From Acidobacteriota bacterium (lineage in GTDB: Bacteria > Acidobacteriota > Thermoanaerobaculia > Gp7-AA8 > JAHWKK01): a DNA stretch of 64,000 nt. The position numbers were made by a program, and so were the translations under genes. The stretch covers positions 62,001 to 126,000 of the forward strand of contig JAHWKK010000009.1 of the NCBI GenBank assembly GCA_019347945.1. Direction: 5' to 3'. The stretch's first letter is position 1. Each line of letters begins with the position of its first letter. A model generated the notes under the pieces. That model had not been told where the DNA came from, searched no databases, and was given only the letters and a program-made list of their open reading frames with translations. This document shows positions 30,230-38,961 of this stretch, in pieces.

Positions 30230-30852
30230 CGGTTGCCGGTGGCCGATGGCCAGTTGCCGGCGGCCGGGGTCGGTCGTGAAGCCACGTGACCCGCCCCTGA
30301 AACGCTCACTCACGATCCCCCACCCAGATTCTTCGCCCGCGCTCCGCCGGGCTCAGAATGACGTGGGTTAGATTGTTTCGCTCGCCACATCCAAACACTC
30401 GTCATCCTGAGCAATTGACCGGCGCGTTGCGCCGGTGAAGCGGGAATGAAAACCGGAGCCTGCAAAACTCCGCATCCCATACTCAAACCGACGTCGTCCC
30501 GAGCGGGCGGTCGGGCGGGCAAGCGAGGGACCTTGCAGGGTGGGACATCAGGCCAAGCGGAGCGCTGCAGAAGGTCGAAGTCCACGCAATTTCGTGGTCG
30601 TTTCATTAGGAGCCGCCAACGGACGGCGAAGGATCTGGGGCAGGTCATGAGGCGAAGTGACGAGCCCCTGCAAAGCCTGATTCCCGACCCCCGCCCGGAT
30701 CGTCCGGAAACCTCCAAAACGCGGCATCCTGAAAATAGTCGAAATTTTTTCGAAATACCTCTTGCAAATTCACGATTAATGCTCCATCTTTTCGTTATCG
30801 CGACCGCGTCCGGAATGGACCGGACCCGGGCTTCGCAGAGGAGGGCATAAAA
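30230..30852. repeat. Gene-free stretch with mosaic repeats, then an AT-rich promoter-like zone
   Basis: Bases 30232-30270 hold the GTTGCC-type repeat. Bases 30295-30365 are one arm of the inverted-repeat family. Bases 30385-30670 carry the longer composite segment shared with 39010-39260 and, inverted, 5501-5700. Bases 30727-30830 are strikingly AT-rich against the background, with a TCGAAA/TTTCGA palindrome and a possible minus-35 TTGCAA at 30762, and probably serve as promoter of the small basic peptide gene that follows. Confidence 0.75.
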
Positions 30853-30924
30853 ATGCCAGCCAAGAAGAAAGCGGCTAAGCCGGCCAAAGCAACGAAACCC
30901 GCCGCCAAGCCCAAAAAGAAGTAA
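30853..30924 (+). CDS. 23-residue Lys/Ala/Pro-rich basic peptide
   Basis: An ATG, 22 further codons and a TAA encode a peptide composed only of Met, Pro, Ala, Lys and Thr, with K-K-K at both ends and A-K-P repeats between. GAGGAGGG stands 8-15 bases upstream as a ribosome site. An AT-rich promoter-like zone precedes it, and a perfect 9-bp GC hairpin follows 14 bases after the stop. The peptide resembles the tails of histone H1-like and AlgP-type bacterial proteins, so nucleic-acid binding is plausible. Its own promoter-like region, ribosome site and hairpin make chance unlikely, but expression is not shown. Confidence 0.6.
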   Translation: MPAKKKAAKPAKATKPAAKPKKK

Positions 30925-30938
30925 GCCGATACAGAACC

Positions 30939-30962
30939 GGGGGCGCCGAATACGGCGCCCCC
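30939..30962 (+). terminator. Perfect 9-bp GC hairpin after the basic peptide gene
   Basis: GGGGGCGCC and GGCGCCCCC form a perfect stem with a 6-base loop, 14 bases after the peptide stop. There is no U-tract, so it may act as an RNA 3' end stabiliser or Rho-linked terminator. Confidence 0.6.
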
Positions 30963-31070
30963 GCTGCTCTCCCGCCTTTCCCCCCTCGACATCCTCGCTT
31001 CAGCGCCGATCCCTACGATGAGGTAACTTCCCGGCCAGTTCTGCGTACGTGCATACAGGAGGGCTCTGAA

Positions 31071-31823
31071 ATGAAAAGCATGATCATCGCCGCGGCGGTG
31101 CTCGCCGCATCCGCCAGTGTCGCACACGCCGACTGTCGGTACGAAGCGCCGCGGGCAATCAGTGCGGTCGACACTTCGGGAATCAGCGCAGTCCGAGTGA
31201 TCACCGGAGCTGGTTCGCTCGAGGTGACGGGCCGTTCCGGAGGTCCGATCGAAGCAACGGGAACGGCCTGCGCCTCGAACCAGGATGATCTCGAGGACAT
31301 CCGGCTCGTCGCGCGAAAACGCGGCCAGACTCTCGAGATCGAGGCCGAAATTCCCGATCAGAACAGGTCCTGGGGACGTAGTGCCAGGATGGATGTCCGG
31401 ATCTCACTGCCTGACTCGATCGAGCTCGAGATCGAAGACGGCAGCGGATCGATCGCGATTCGCAACACGGGTGACACGCGCATCGACGACGGCTCCGGCT
31501 CGATCAACGTGCAGGGTGCACGGTCGCTCTGGATCGACGACGGCTCCGGCGACATCGACATCGAGAACGTCGCCGGTCTGGTCGAGATCGAGGACGGGTC
31601 CGGCGACATCGACATCCGCGACGTCCGAAACACCGTTCGCATACTCGATGACGGCTCCGGCGGTATCGACATCGAGCGCGTCACCGGGAGTGTCATCATC
31701 GACGACGACGGCTCCGGAGGAATCTATGTAACGGAGGTCGAAGGCGATCTGATCGTCGGTGATCACGGGAGCGGCGGCCTCTCATTCGACCGAATCACCG
31801 GAAAGGTCTCGGTACGGGACTGA
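31071..31823 (+). CDS. Secreted DGSG-repeat beta-helix-like protein (DUF4097-like)
   Basis: The 250-residue product has a signal peptide ending AHA at about residue 20. After an N-terminal strand-rich part, residues about 120-250 hold seven units of about 15-22 residues built around (D/E)DGSG(S/D/G)I, with a hydrophobic strand after each. This regular spacing is typical of right-handed beta-helix or DUF4097-type proteins. The units change in order: two GSGS, two GSGD, then three GSGG. A similar protein with GVGD units is encoded at 35230-35868. A perfect hairpin follows the stop. Cell-surface or periplasmic location is likely; function unknown. Confidence 0.8.
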   Translation: MKSMIIAAAVLAASASVAHADCRYEAPRAISAVDTSGISAVRVITGAGSLEVTGRSGGPIEATGTACASNQDDLEDIRLVARKRGQTLEIEAEIPDQNRSWGRSARMDVRISLPDSIELEIEDGSGSIAIRNTGDTRIDDGSGSINVQGARSLWIDDGSGDIDIENVAGLVEIEDGSGDIDIRDVRNTVRILDDGSGGIDIERVTGSVIIDDDGSGGIYVTEVEGDLIVGDHGSGGLSFDRITGKVSVRD

Positions 31824-31831
31824 CGAACCGG

Positions 31832-31853
31832 AGGGGGGTTCGTGAACCCCCCT
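31832..31853 (+). terminator. Perfect 10-bp hairpin after the DGSG-repeat gene
   Basis: AGGGGGGTTC pairs fully with GAACCCCCCT across a GT loop, 9 bases after the stop. Followed by a short CATTT only, so termination may be Rho-dependent or weak. Confidence 0.65.
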
Positions 31854-31894
31854 GACATTTCCCGGGCCTCATCCGGCGTTAGAGACTGGGTCCC

Positions 31895-32317
31895 ATGGCC
31901 CAGTCTCACTTCATGCTGTTCTCATCCTCATTCATCATCGCCAGCGGCGTCAGCCTCATCGCCGGCTACTACTTCATCAGGTTCCGAAAAGACATGATTC
32001 TTCACCGGAACTTCATGATCTCCGCGAGCGTGCTGGCGATCCTGTTCCTCATCACATACGTGACGCGATGGACCCTCTATGGCGTCACACCCTTCGAGGG
32101 TTCGAATGCCCTCCGGGTGGTTTATTTTTCGATCCTCGTGCCCCATGTGATTCTCGCGAGCCTCGTCGTTCCGTCGGCCGCCTGGCTCATTCATCTCGCC
32201 CTCAGACGCAAGGATTACGTAAAACACAAGCGGCTAGCCCGATGGGTGTTTCCGGTATGGGTCTTCGTTGCGGCGAGCGGCTGGATCATCTATTACATGC
32301 TCCACGGCAGGGGATGA
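31895..32317 (+). CDS. DUF420 family membrane protein
   Basis: The 140-residue product has four hydrophobic segments, at about 9-27, 40-60, 76-98 and 112-134, with conserved-looking His residues in LHRNFM and VPHVILA, and HKRLARW before the last span. This is the layout of DUF420/YozB-like inner-membrane proteins, often found near cytochrome oxidase assembly genes; no oxidase gene is in view. The ATG at 31895 gives the complete first span. The diguanylate cyclase begins 61 bases downstream on the same strand. Confidence 0.85.
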   Translation: MAQSHFMLFSSSFIIASGVSLIAGYYFIRFRKDMILHRNFMISASVLAILFLITYVTRWTLYGVTPFEGSNALRVVYFSILVPHVILASLVVPSAAWLIHLALRRKDYVKHKRLARWVFPVWVFVAASGWIIYYMLHGRG

Positions 32318-32378
32318 GCAGGTCTCGAAGCCCCGCACCAATTCCGGGCTCGATGATCCAAACCTGCTAAAATCAGGC

Positions 32379-33677
32379 GTGCAACACACCCCTCGACATC
32401 TGAGAACCCGTGTATTCACGATCACGGCCGCCGGAGTTCTCCTTCTGATCGGGATCACCGCAACGCTGACGTGGCGCACTCGCGCTGTCGAGCGTCGGTT
32501 CTCGACCATGGTGATGATCGATCTCGAGACGGAGCGCGCCCTGTCGGACCTGGCTCGTCGGACCCGAATCATCGAAACCCGGGTGCGAGTTGCCGGACCA
32601 GAGAGCTCGTTTGGGACGATCCTTGCCGATTGGAAACTTCTCACTGAGGAGGTCCGGGAAGCGCTCGGCGACAACGAAGAGTTTGCGATTCGCGCACGCG
32701 TCGATGCACTCGACTCTTCGATGCAGAAGGTCAACCAGAGCTGGAACGGTCTCGACCGAGGTGCCCGGCAGAACGTCCTCGAAACGCTCCGGATCGAATT
32801 GACCCGACTCGCCGACCGCGCTACAGCCCAAGCGGAGGCCCGCTCGGATTCCGCTCGCGCGCAGCTCGATGAGCTCTCCCGGAGCGCTTCGAACACGATC
32901 TGGGTCGCTCTCGGGCTCAGCTGGATCGTCGCGATCGCCGCATTTGCAATCGCCCGCCAGCTCGTTGAGAAAGTCGTCCGTCCCGTGGAGGACCTCGCCG
33001 CGGCGGCACATGCTCTCGCGTCCGGGCGACTCGACGCTCGCGCACCCGTGCGCGGCGACGCGGAGATCGCACACCTCGGAGCCAGCTTCAACCATATGGC
33101 CCGAGCACTCGAGGCCTCTCACAACGCTTTGAGCGAACGCGCCCACACCGACGAGCTCACCGGCCTTCCGAATTTCCGTACCTTCAATCAGGCCCTCGCC
33201 GCCGAGATCGATCGGGCCCAGCGCTTCGAATACGGATTCGGTCTGCTCGTCCTCGACGTCGACCATTTCAAACAGTACAACGACGACTTCGGTCATCAGG
33301 CAGGCAATGACGCGCTCCGACTCGTGAGCCGGGTCCTTCTCGATACGATTCGCTCGATCGACGTTCCGGCGCGGTATGGCGGCGAGGAGTTTGCCGTGAT
33401 CGTGCCGCGAGCCGACTCCGAGGGACTGGCAAGAACCGCGGAGCGCATCCGACGCGCCATCGAACAGAGTCCGGGAATCCTCCGACGCCGTCCGATCACG
33501 GTCAGCGTCGGAGGAGCACTCTACCCTGATGACGGGGAACAGCCGGAAGCCTTATTCGAAAAGGCTGACGAACGACTCTACGAGGCCAAGAAAGCCGGTC
33601 GAAATCGCTCGGCGCTCCCCGAACACGCCCCGCTCGTTCCTCACAGGCGAAAGGGCATCTCCCGACGCCGCGCCTGA
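32379..33677 (+). CDS. Membrane diguanylate cyclase (HAMP-GGDEF)
   Basis: From the GTG at 32379 the product is 432 residues. Two membrane spans (about 12-31 and 172-192) flank a helical periplasmic sensor of about 140 residues. A HAMP linker (193-245) and a GGDEF domain (about 255-415) follow. The active-site motif is GGEEF at 334-338, and an RSID at 325-328, five residues before it, forms the inhibitory I-site. It should therefore make cyclic di-GMP with product feedback. A longer frame to 32268 would overlap DUF420 and lacks similarity. No EAL domain protein is nearby. Confidence 0.94.
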   Translation: MQHTPRHLRTRVFTITAAGVLLLIGITATLTWRTRAVERRFSTMVMIDLETERALSDLARRTRIIETRVRVAGPESSFGTILADWKLLTEEVREALGDNEEFAIRARVDALDSSMQKVNQSWNGLDRGARQNVLETLRIELTRLADRATAQAEARSDSARAQLDELSRSASNTIWVALGLSWIVAIAAFAIARQLVEKVVRPVEDLAAAAHALASGRLDARAPVRGDAEIAHLGASFNHMARALEASHNALSERAHTDELTGLPNFRTFNQALAAEIDRAQRFEYGFGLLVLDVDHFKQYNDDFGHQAGNDALRLVSRVLLDTIRSIDVPARYGGEEFAVIVPRADSEGLARTAERIRRAIEQSPGILRRRPITVSVGGALYPDDGEQPEALFEKADERLYEAKKAGRNRSALPEHAPLVPHRRKGISRRRA

Positions 33678-33707
33678 AGAAAGATGGTTGGAGGATCGAA
33701 GTTCGCT

Positions 33708-33870
33708 CTCGCCACATCCAAACACTCGTCATCCTGAGCCGCCGAAGGACGGCGAAGGATCTGGGGGACGGTCGTGAGGCAACCCGACCAGAACCTCAAA
33801 CGTTCATTCACGAACCCCCGCCCAGATTCTTCGCCCGCGCTCCGCCGGGCTCAGAATGACGTGGGTTAAA
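33708..33870. repeat. Inverted-repeat element, arms a then b
   Basis: The left arm (33728-33777) reads GTCATCCTGAGC with an inner GCCG/CGGC palindrome and AAGGATCTGG; the right arm (33809-33862) is its imperfect complement with the inner palindrome CCCGCG...CGGG. A 30-base centre separates them. Nearby at 33886-33915 is a block of CTAATCC/CTGATCC units. Confidence 0.85.
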
Positions 33871-33904
33871 TCGAGTAACTGCGCTAATCCCTGATCCCTA
33901 ACCC

Positions 33905-34393
33905 CTAATCCCTGAGCCAGTGGCACGTGTAGCCGCCGGGGTTCTTCTGGAGGTAGTCCTGGTGGTAGGACTCCGCGATCCAAAAGGGACCGGCCTCTTC
34001 GATCGTCGTTGCAATCGGGGCGGACCACCGACCCGAAGCCTCCAGATCCTCAATCGCCTTTTCGGCCGCCTTTCGCTGCTCGTCGTCGTGAACGAAGATC
34101 GTCGACCGGTACTGGCTTCCGACGTCGTTCATCTGACGGTTGACCTGAGTGGGGTCATGGAGCCGGAAGAAGTAGTCGAGAATCTCCTCATACGAGATTC
34201 TGGAAGGATCGAACTCGATCCGAATCGACTCAGCATGTCCGGTGCGACCCGTTTTCACCAGTTCGTAGGTGGCATCCGGTATGTCCCCACCCGTATAGCC
34301 GACATCGGTGTCGACGACACCTTCCAGGTCACGGAAGAGCTCTTCGACTCCCCAGAAACATCCCCCCGCCAGCGTCGCGGTCCGGGTCGTCAT
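33905..34393 (-). CDS. msrA: Peptide methionine sulfoxide reductase MsrA
   Basis: MsrA reduces methionine-S-sulfoxide. The 162-residue product has the catalytic motif GCFWG near the N-terminus, VGYTGG, GHAESI and the SYHQDYLQKNP segment. The preferred ATG is at 34393. Another in-frame ATG 12 bases upstream belongs to the end of the repeat element (GTGGCGAGAG), so it is unlikely to be the original start. The C-terminus has only one further Cys (YTCHW), which may resolve the sulfenic acid. A repeat element separates it from the lipoprotein msrB on the same strand. Confidence 0.96.
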   Translation of the reverse strand: MTTRTATLAGGCFWGVEELFRDLEGVVDTDVGYTGGDIPDATYELVKTGRTGHAESIRIEFDPSRISYEEILDYFFRLHDPTQVNRQMNDVGSQYRSTIFVHDDEQRKAAEKAIEDLEASGRWSAPIATTIEEAGPFWIAESYHQDYLQKNPGGYTCHWLRD

Positions 34394-34394
34394 G

Positions 34395-34556
34395 ACTCTC
34401 GCCACATTCCTTCACTCGTCATCCTGAGCCGCCGAAGGACGGCGAAGGATCTGGAGGACGGTCGTGAGTCAACGTAACGAGAATCTGAAGTGCTCACTCG
34501 TGAGCCCCCGCCCAGATCCTTCGCCCGCGCTTTGCCGGGCTCAGGATGACGTGGGC
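34395..34556. repeat. Inverted-repeat element between msrA and msrB, arms a then b
   Basis: This has the same structure and orientation as the copy at 33708-33870: GTCATCCTGAGC...AAGGATCTGG at left and CCAGATCC...CTCAGGATGAC at right with a 30-base centre. Its left end provides the bases just upstream of the msrA start codon. Bases 34557-34610 add a CCGAACCTCCAACC-type repeat. Confidence 0.85.
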
Positions 34557-34614
34557 TGGAATCGCGCGAGATCATTGCGCCGAGCCCCGAACCTCCAACC
34601 TCGCTTTGCATCCG

Positions 34615-35190
34615 TCACTCTTCGGAGCTTCCCTCGAAGAGCTCGAGGTACTCCCCATAGCCCTCCGCTTCGAGTCGATCGACAGGGACGAATCGGAGAG
34701 CTGCGGAGTTCATGCAATAGCGGAGTCCGGTCGGCAACGGGCCGTCCTTGAAAACGTGGCCGAGATGAGAGTCGGCTTTCGCGGATCTCACCTCCGTACG
34801 AGGGAGAAAGAGCTTGTAATCCTTCTTCTCGACGACGTTCGACGGTTCGAGCGGACGCGTGAAACTCGGCCATCCCGTACCGGAATCGTACTTGTCGAGT
34901 GAGCTGAACAGAGGCTCTCCCGAAACGACGTCGACGTAGATACCAGGCTCCTTGTTGTCCCAGTACTCGTTGCGGAACGGCGGTTCGGTGTCGTCCTTCT
35001 GGGTCACCTGGTACTGGATCGGGGTGAGTCGCGCGCGAAGCTCTGCATCCGACTCGTCCACACCGCGGTTCGTGCCGGTTGTTTCGGTCATCCTGGTCGT
35101 ACCCTCCGCCTCGGCCTGCGTGGCTACGGGCTGAGCACAACCCAGAATTGCCACCACGATCGTCAACAGCCATCCGTTTCTCGCCATCAC
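34615..35190 (-). CDS. msrB: Lipoprotein methionine sulfoxide reductase MsrB, zinc-less
   Basis: The 191-residue product starts with a lipoprotein signal (lipobox ILGC, Cys at about 18), so it is probably anchored in the periplasm. The MsrB domain at about 50-185 has GTGWPSF, HLGHVF and the catalytic Cys in [11 protein letters not shown]. The two CxxC zinc pairs of many MsrBs are missing, and the usual resolving Cys in SGCGWPSF is Thr here. It reduces methionine-R-sulfoxide; without a resolving Cys, a direct thiol reductant is expected. It faces msrA across one repeat element and forms a likely Msr pair with a cytosolic and an envelope member. Confidence 0.94.
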   Translation of the reverse strand: MMARNGWLLTIVVAILGCAQPVATQAEAEGTTRMTETTGTNRGVDESDAELRARLTPIQYQVTQKDDTEPPFRNEYWDNKEPGIYVDVVSGEPLFSSLDKYDSGTGWPSFTRPLEPSNVVEKKDYKLFLPRTEVRSAKADSHLGHVFKDGPLPTGLRYCMNSAALRFVPVDRLEAEGYGEYLELFEGSSEE

Positions 35191-35229
35191 CTTCCGAGTA
35201 ACAGATCGACGGTTCCGATCGTTCCCGCT

Positions 35230-35868
35230 CTACTTCAGGTTGACATCGGCGTCGCCGACCCCCACCTCGATCTCGATCCGCGAATCGCCGGTACCTTCAT
35301 TCCATTCGACCTGATTCGCCAGAAACAGAAACCCATCCCTCTCCCCCGCATGCGAACGACCCAGGCGGAAGTCGGCGTCTCCCACTCCAACCTCGGCGCT
35401 CACGCTCCGAAAGGCTCCGGCGGGAGACTCGACCAGAACGTCACCTACGCCCAGCTCCACCTCGATGTCACCGAGAAGGCCGATGATCTCCGAATCGCCG
35501 ACACCATGTTCCAGAGTGAGCGCGAACATCCTCGGCATTTCGAGATTGAGGTCAACAGAAAGCGATCGTACGGATTCGGGAAAGTTCTCGACACGAATCA
35601 TCAACGTCTCACCGATCCGATCGACTCGCAGCGCGATCCGATCCGCGCGTTCGCAGTTGCGTCGCCACCCGCAGTTGACTCTCATTTCGATCCTCGCCTG
35701 CGGACCATTCGTGGCCCGAACCGTCAGTGCTCCCACCGGGAGCTCCACGTCAACGCGACTCAGACCGGCCGTATCGGCGATCTCCACGGCTTCTTCGCGA
35801 GGCTCACGCGCCAGCAGCGGCACCGCGGCGAGGCTCGCAACCAGGACACAAAAGACTGCTCTCATCAA
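35230..35868 (-). CDS. Secreted GVGD-repeat protein, DUF4097-like
   Basis: The 212-residue product has a signal peptide ending LLA at about 20. The second half contains four strand-turn units of the form (H/L/V)GVGD(S/V/A), spaced about 15-45 residues apart. The layout parallels the DGSG-repeat protein at 31071-31823, suggesting two members of a DUF4097-like group with different turn sequences. A CGWRRNC pair could be a disulfide. It is transcribed toward msrB, 39 bases away. No catalytic motif is visible and no function is proposed. Confidence 0.72.
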   Translation of the reverse strand: MMRAVFCVLVASLAAVPLLAREPREEAVEIADTAGLSRVDVELPVGALTVRATNGPQARIEMRVNCGWRRNCERADRIALRVDRIGETLMIRVENFPESVRSLSVDLNLEMPRMFALTLEHGVGDSEIIGLLGDIEVELGVGDVLVESPAGAFRSVSAEVGVGDADFRLGRSHAGERDGFLFLANQVEWNEGTGDSRIEIEVGVGDADVNLK

Positions 35869-35925
35869 TTTACCTCCGTTGAATTGAAGGTACGGAGAGG
35901 GGATCGGTTTGTTGCAGCTTCGACG

Positions 35926-37065
35926 CTAGCGCCTGACCAGCACCGTCTCTGACGGAGTTGCAGAGCTCTCGTTGCCGGACGCATCGACGGCTGTCACCGA
36001 ATAGACATACTCAACGCCTGGAGATGGCGATTCGTCGCGATACTCTCGGACGCCCGCATCCACCTCTCCGAGAAGGATCGAGTCGCCCCCCGCTGGCCGG
36101 CGGTAGACGCGGTAGCCGGCGAGATCCGGTGCTTCCACGCCAGCCCAGAGGAGACGCACGATCGTCGGCTCCACGAGCGGAGTGACATTCGCGGGCGCCG
36201 GAGGGGGTGCCAGGTCGCGTAACTCGGCAACCCGCACCAGCGACAGATCACTCTCCTGCACGGAATCCCCCTCCCACCCGAGAGCCGTCACCGCGTATCG
36301 CCACTCTCCGGGTGGAGCAGGATCGACGGCACTCAGCTCTCCGCTGCCAACCGTGACGGTCGGCTCGGCCGTCGCGAACGCCGCCCCCGCGCTTCGGAAT
36401 CGATAGATTCGATAGCCGGCAGGATCCGGTTCGGACGATCCGAGCACCGTCCGCTCCGGAGCCGACCACGAAAGCATCGCGCCCTCTGCGACGGCTTCGA
36501 CCACGAGGTCCTTCGGCGCAGCGGGGACGTCGATGGGAACGATCGACATCAGATTGGAAAGCTCGCTCTCCCGGTCACCGGTAATTGTCGTCACCCCATA
36601 GGTGTACCGAATGGGAAGACCATCTTCGGTCCTTAGGGGCGGTCTGTCCTGAACCACGACTCTCGCGCCGGTCGTGTACGACGGGATCTCGTCGCCGTCG
36701 AGCTCACCGATCTTCCGCCCCAGTTTTTCGAACTGGGCCGCGGGAATCACCGGCACCGCTCCGAAGAGCGCGATCTCACCCGGCTCCTCGGAGCTCGATT
36801 CGATCTCTCCCCTCAGAAACCGCGCACCGAGTGCTTCCGGGACCGTCTCGTTGTAGCGGTAAACGACGATCCGATCGACGCTCGTGAGAGATTCTCCGGC
36901 CGTCGTCAGCGCGGGATACTCCCACGACAGGATGATGATTGGCCCCCTCTGTGCTACTTTCAGATCCGTCGTCGCCTTTGCTATCAGCGGTACGGGGGGT
37001 CGCGGCGGTCCCTGCTTCCCGCAGGCCACGACCACCAGCAGCGACATCAAAAATATCCGTTTCAT
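35926..37065 (-). CDS. Lipoprotein with fibronectin type III domains
   Basis: The 379-residue product has a lipobox VVAC at about 12-15 followed by GKQGPPRPP, similar to the start of small LptM-type lipoproteins. At least two FN3 domains follow, at about 185-275 (SWSAPE ... YRIYRF ... YAVTAL) and 285-375 (LLWAG ... YRVYRRP ... YSVTAVD), with a less regular one before them. FN3 lipoproteins usually scaffold or bind surface partners. It is divergent from glmS with 57 bases between start codons, so the two promoters must overlap. Surface role is inference. Confidence 0.85.
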   Translation of the reverse strand: MKRIFLMSLLVVVACGKQGPPRPPVPLIAKATTDLKVAQRGPIIILSWEYPALTTAGESLTSVDRIVVYRYNETVPEALGARFLRGEIESSSEEPGEIALFGAVPVIPAAQFEKLGRKIGELDGDEIPSYTTGARVVVQDRPPLRTEDGLPIRYTYGVTTITGDRESELSNLMSIVPIDVPAAPKDLVVEAVAEGAMLSWSAPERTVLGSSEPDPAGYRIYRFRSAGAAFATAEPTVTVGSGELSAVDPAPPGEWRYAVTALGWEGDSVQESDLSLVRVAELRDLAPPPAPANVTPLVEPTIVRLLWAGVEAPDLAGYRVYRRPAGGDSILLGEVDAGVREYRDESPSPGVEYVYSVTAVDASGNESSATPSETVLVRR

Positions 37066-37122
37066 TCAGGCGATCCGCGCGCATTCTAGCAGCGCGCAGG
37101 ATTTCGCCGGGAAGGTTCGAAG

Positions 37123-38961
37123 ATGTGCGGAATTGTCGGATACGTCGGTCAGCAGGAAGTCGTCCCCATTCTCGTCGAAGGCCTCCGCAAGCTCGAATAT
37201 CGCGGTTACGACAGTGCGGGAATCGCCATTCTCGGCGACGACGGTGTCGAGATCGTCAGGGCCGAAGGAAAGCTTGCGAACCTGGAAGCGAAACTCGCGG
37301 AACGTGACGAGCCGCTCAGCGGCCACTTCGGCCTGGGGCACACCCGCTGGGCCACACATGGAAAACCGACCGAGAACAACGCCCATCCGCATCGCGACTG
37401 CGAGGGGAAGGTCGTCGTCATCCACAACGGCATCATCGAGAACTTTCTCCCTCTTCGCGCACGTCTCGAAAAGAAAGGCCACGAGATCCGGACACAGACC
37501 GACACCGAGATCGTCGCCCACCTGATCGAAGATCACCGAAAAGGGGGGAAGTCGTTCCTCGACGCGGTCCGCGCTGCGCTGGCAGAGCTCGAGGGACACT
37601 ACGCTCTGGTCATCGTCACCGTCGATGAGCCCGGAACGATCATCGCTGCGCGCCAGGGTCCCCCGCTCGTCGTCGGAATCGGCGAGGGGGAGAACATCGT
37701 CGCCTCGGACGTCACCCCGCTTCTCGCATACACGCGAAAGATCCTCTACCTCGAGGATGGCGAGCACGTCGTCGTCCGGGAAGACGGCGTCGAGATCTTC
37801 GACTCCGAGCTCAACCCCGTCGAGCGCGAGCCTAAGCGAATCACCTGGGATGCCGTGGCTGCCGAAAAGGAAGGCTACAAACATTACATGCTCAAAGAGA
37901 TTCACGAGCAGCCCCGCGCCGTAAAAGACACGTTCACGGGACGAATGTTCGAAGCCAGCGGTGAGATCAACCTGCACGACCTCGAGATCGACGAGAAGCT
38001 GTTCAACAAGTTCCAAAAAATCCACATCATCGCCTGCGGCACCTCGTGGCATTCGGGACTCGTCGGCAAATTTCTTCTGGAAACCGCAACACGTCTTCCC
38101 GTCGAGGTCGATTACGGCTCCGAGTACCGCTACAGAGACCCGATTGTCGACGAGACGACTCTCGTCATCGGCGTCACCCAGTCGGGCGAGACCGCCGACA
38201 CCATTGCCGGTATGCAGTCGGCGAAGGAGAAAGGCGCAACGCTCGTCTCGATCTGCAACGTCGTCGGATCCGCGGCAACCCGGATCTCCGACGGGATCAT
38301 CTACACACATGCCGGCCCCGAGATCGGCGTCGCGTCGACCAAGGCATTCACCACCCAGCTCACCGCCCTCTATCTCATGACGCTCTTCTTCCGAGACCTT
38401 CGCGGAGAGGATCGGAAGGATCTCCAGTACGCGATGCACGAACTGGCGGTCATCCCGCACAAGATCGAGGAGATTCTCCGGAAGGAATCGCACATCGAGG
38501 AGATCGCAAATAAGTATTCGAAGGCCCGCGACTTTCTCTTTCTCGGACGAGGGGTGCATTATCCGATCGCGCTCGAAGGGGCTCTCAAGCTGAAGGAAAT
38601 CTCCTACATTCACGCCGAGGGGTACCCGGCCGGTGAGATGAAGCATGGCCCGATCGCGCTGATCGACGAAAACCTTCCGATCGTCGGGATCGCGACCCAC
38701 ACCCCTGTCTACGACAAGGCGATCTCCAACCTTCAGGAGGCAAAATCACGCGACGGCAGGCTGATTCTGATCTGCGACGAAGGGGACGACGAAGTGAAAG
38801 CGATGGCCGACGACACGATCGAGATCCCCTGGACGATCGAACCTCTCCAGCCGATCCTGACCGTCATTCCAATGCAGCTTCTCGCCTATTACATCGCGCT
38901 TCGCCTCGGAAAGGACGTCGACCAGCCACGCAATCTCGCGAAGAGCGTCACGGTCGAGTAG
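37123..38961 (+). CDS. glmS: Glucosamine-6-phosphate synthase
   Basis: GlmS makes glucosamine 6-phosphate from fructose 6-phosphate and glutamine, the first step to murein and LPS amino sugars. The 612-residue product has the glutaminase domain with nucleophile Cys2 (MCGIVGY), HTRWATHG and HNGIIEN, then two SIS isomerase domains (IIACGTSWHS, TQSGETADT, GRGVHYPIALEGALKLKE) and the C-terminal AKSVTVE. Length is typical. No ribozyme-like leader was seen in the short upstream gap. A CAGGAGA repeat starts directly at the stop codon. Confidence 0.98.
   Translation: MCGIVGYVGQQEVVPILVEGLRKLEYRGYDSAGIAILGDDGVEIVRAEGKLANLEAKLAERDEPLSGHFGLGHTRWATHGKPTENNAHPHRDCEGKVVVIHNGIIENFLPLRARLEKKGHEIRTQTDTEIVAHLIEDHRKGGKSFLDAVRAALAELEGHYALVIVTVDEPGTIIAARQGPPLVVGIGEGENIVASDVTPLLAYTRKILYLEDGEHVVVREDGVEIFDSELNPVEREPKRITWDAVAAEKEGYKHYMLKEIHEQPRAVKDTFTGRMFEASGEINLHDLEIDEKLFNKFQKIHIIACGTSWHSGLVGKFLLETATRLPVEVDYGSEYRYRDPIVDETTLVIGVTQSGETADTIAGMQSAKEKGATLVSICNVVGSAATRISDGIIYTHAGPEIGVASTKAFTTQLTALYLMTLFFRDLRGEDRKDLQYAMHELAVIPHKIEEILRKESHIEEIANKYSKARDFLFLGRGVHYPIALEGALKLKEISYIHAEGYPAGEMKHGPIALIDENLPIVGIATHTPVYDKAISNLQEAKSRDGRLILICDEGDDEVKAMADDTIEIPWTIEPLQPILTVIPMQLLAYYIALRLGKDVDQPRNLAKSVTVE

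Noticed and set aside
30446-30850. 134-codon frame before the basic peptide gene
   Set aside because: It lies mostly in repeat sequence shared with other gaps and crosses the promoter-like AT-rich zone.
37066-37122. glmS ribozyme upstream of glmS
   Set aside because: Only 57 bases separate glmS from the divergent gene, too short for the ribozyme, and no core sequence is seen.
37066-38700. 544-codon frame opposite glmS
   Set aside because: Antisense shadow of an unmistakable GlmS; Asp/Val/Leu-rich translation without motifs.
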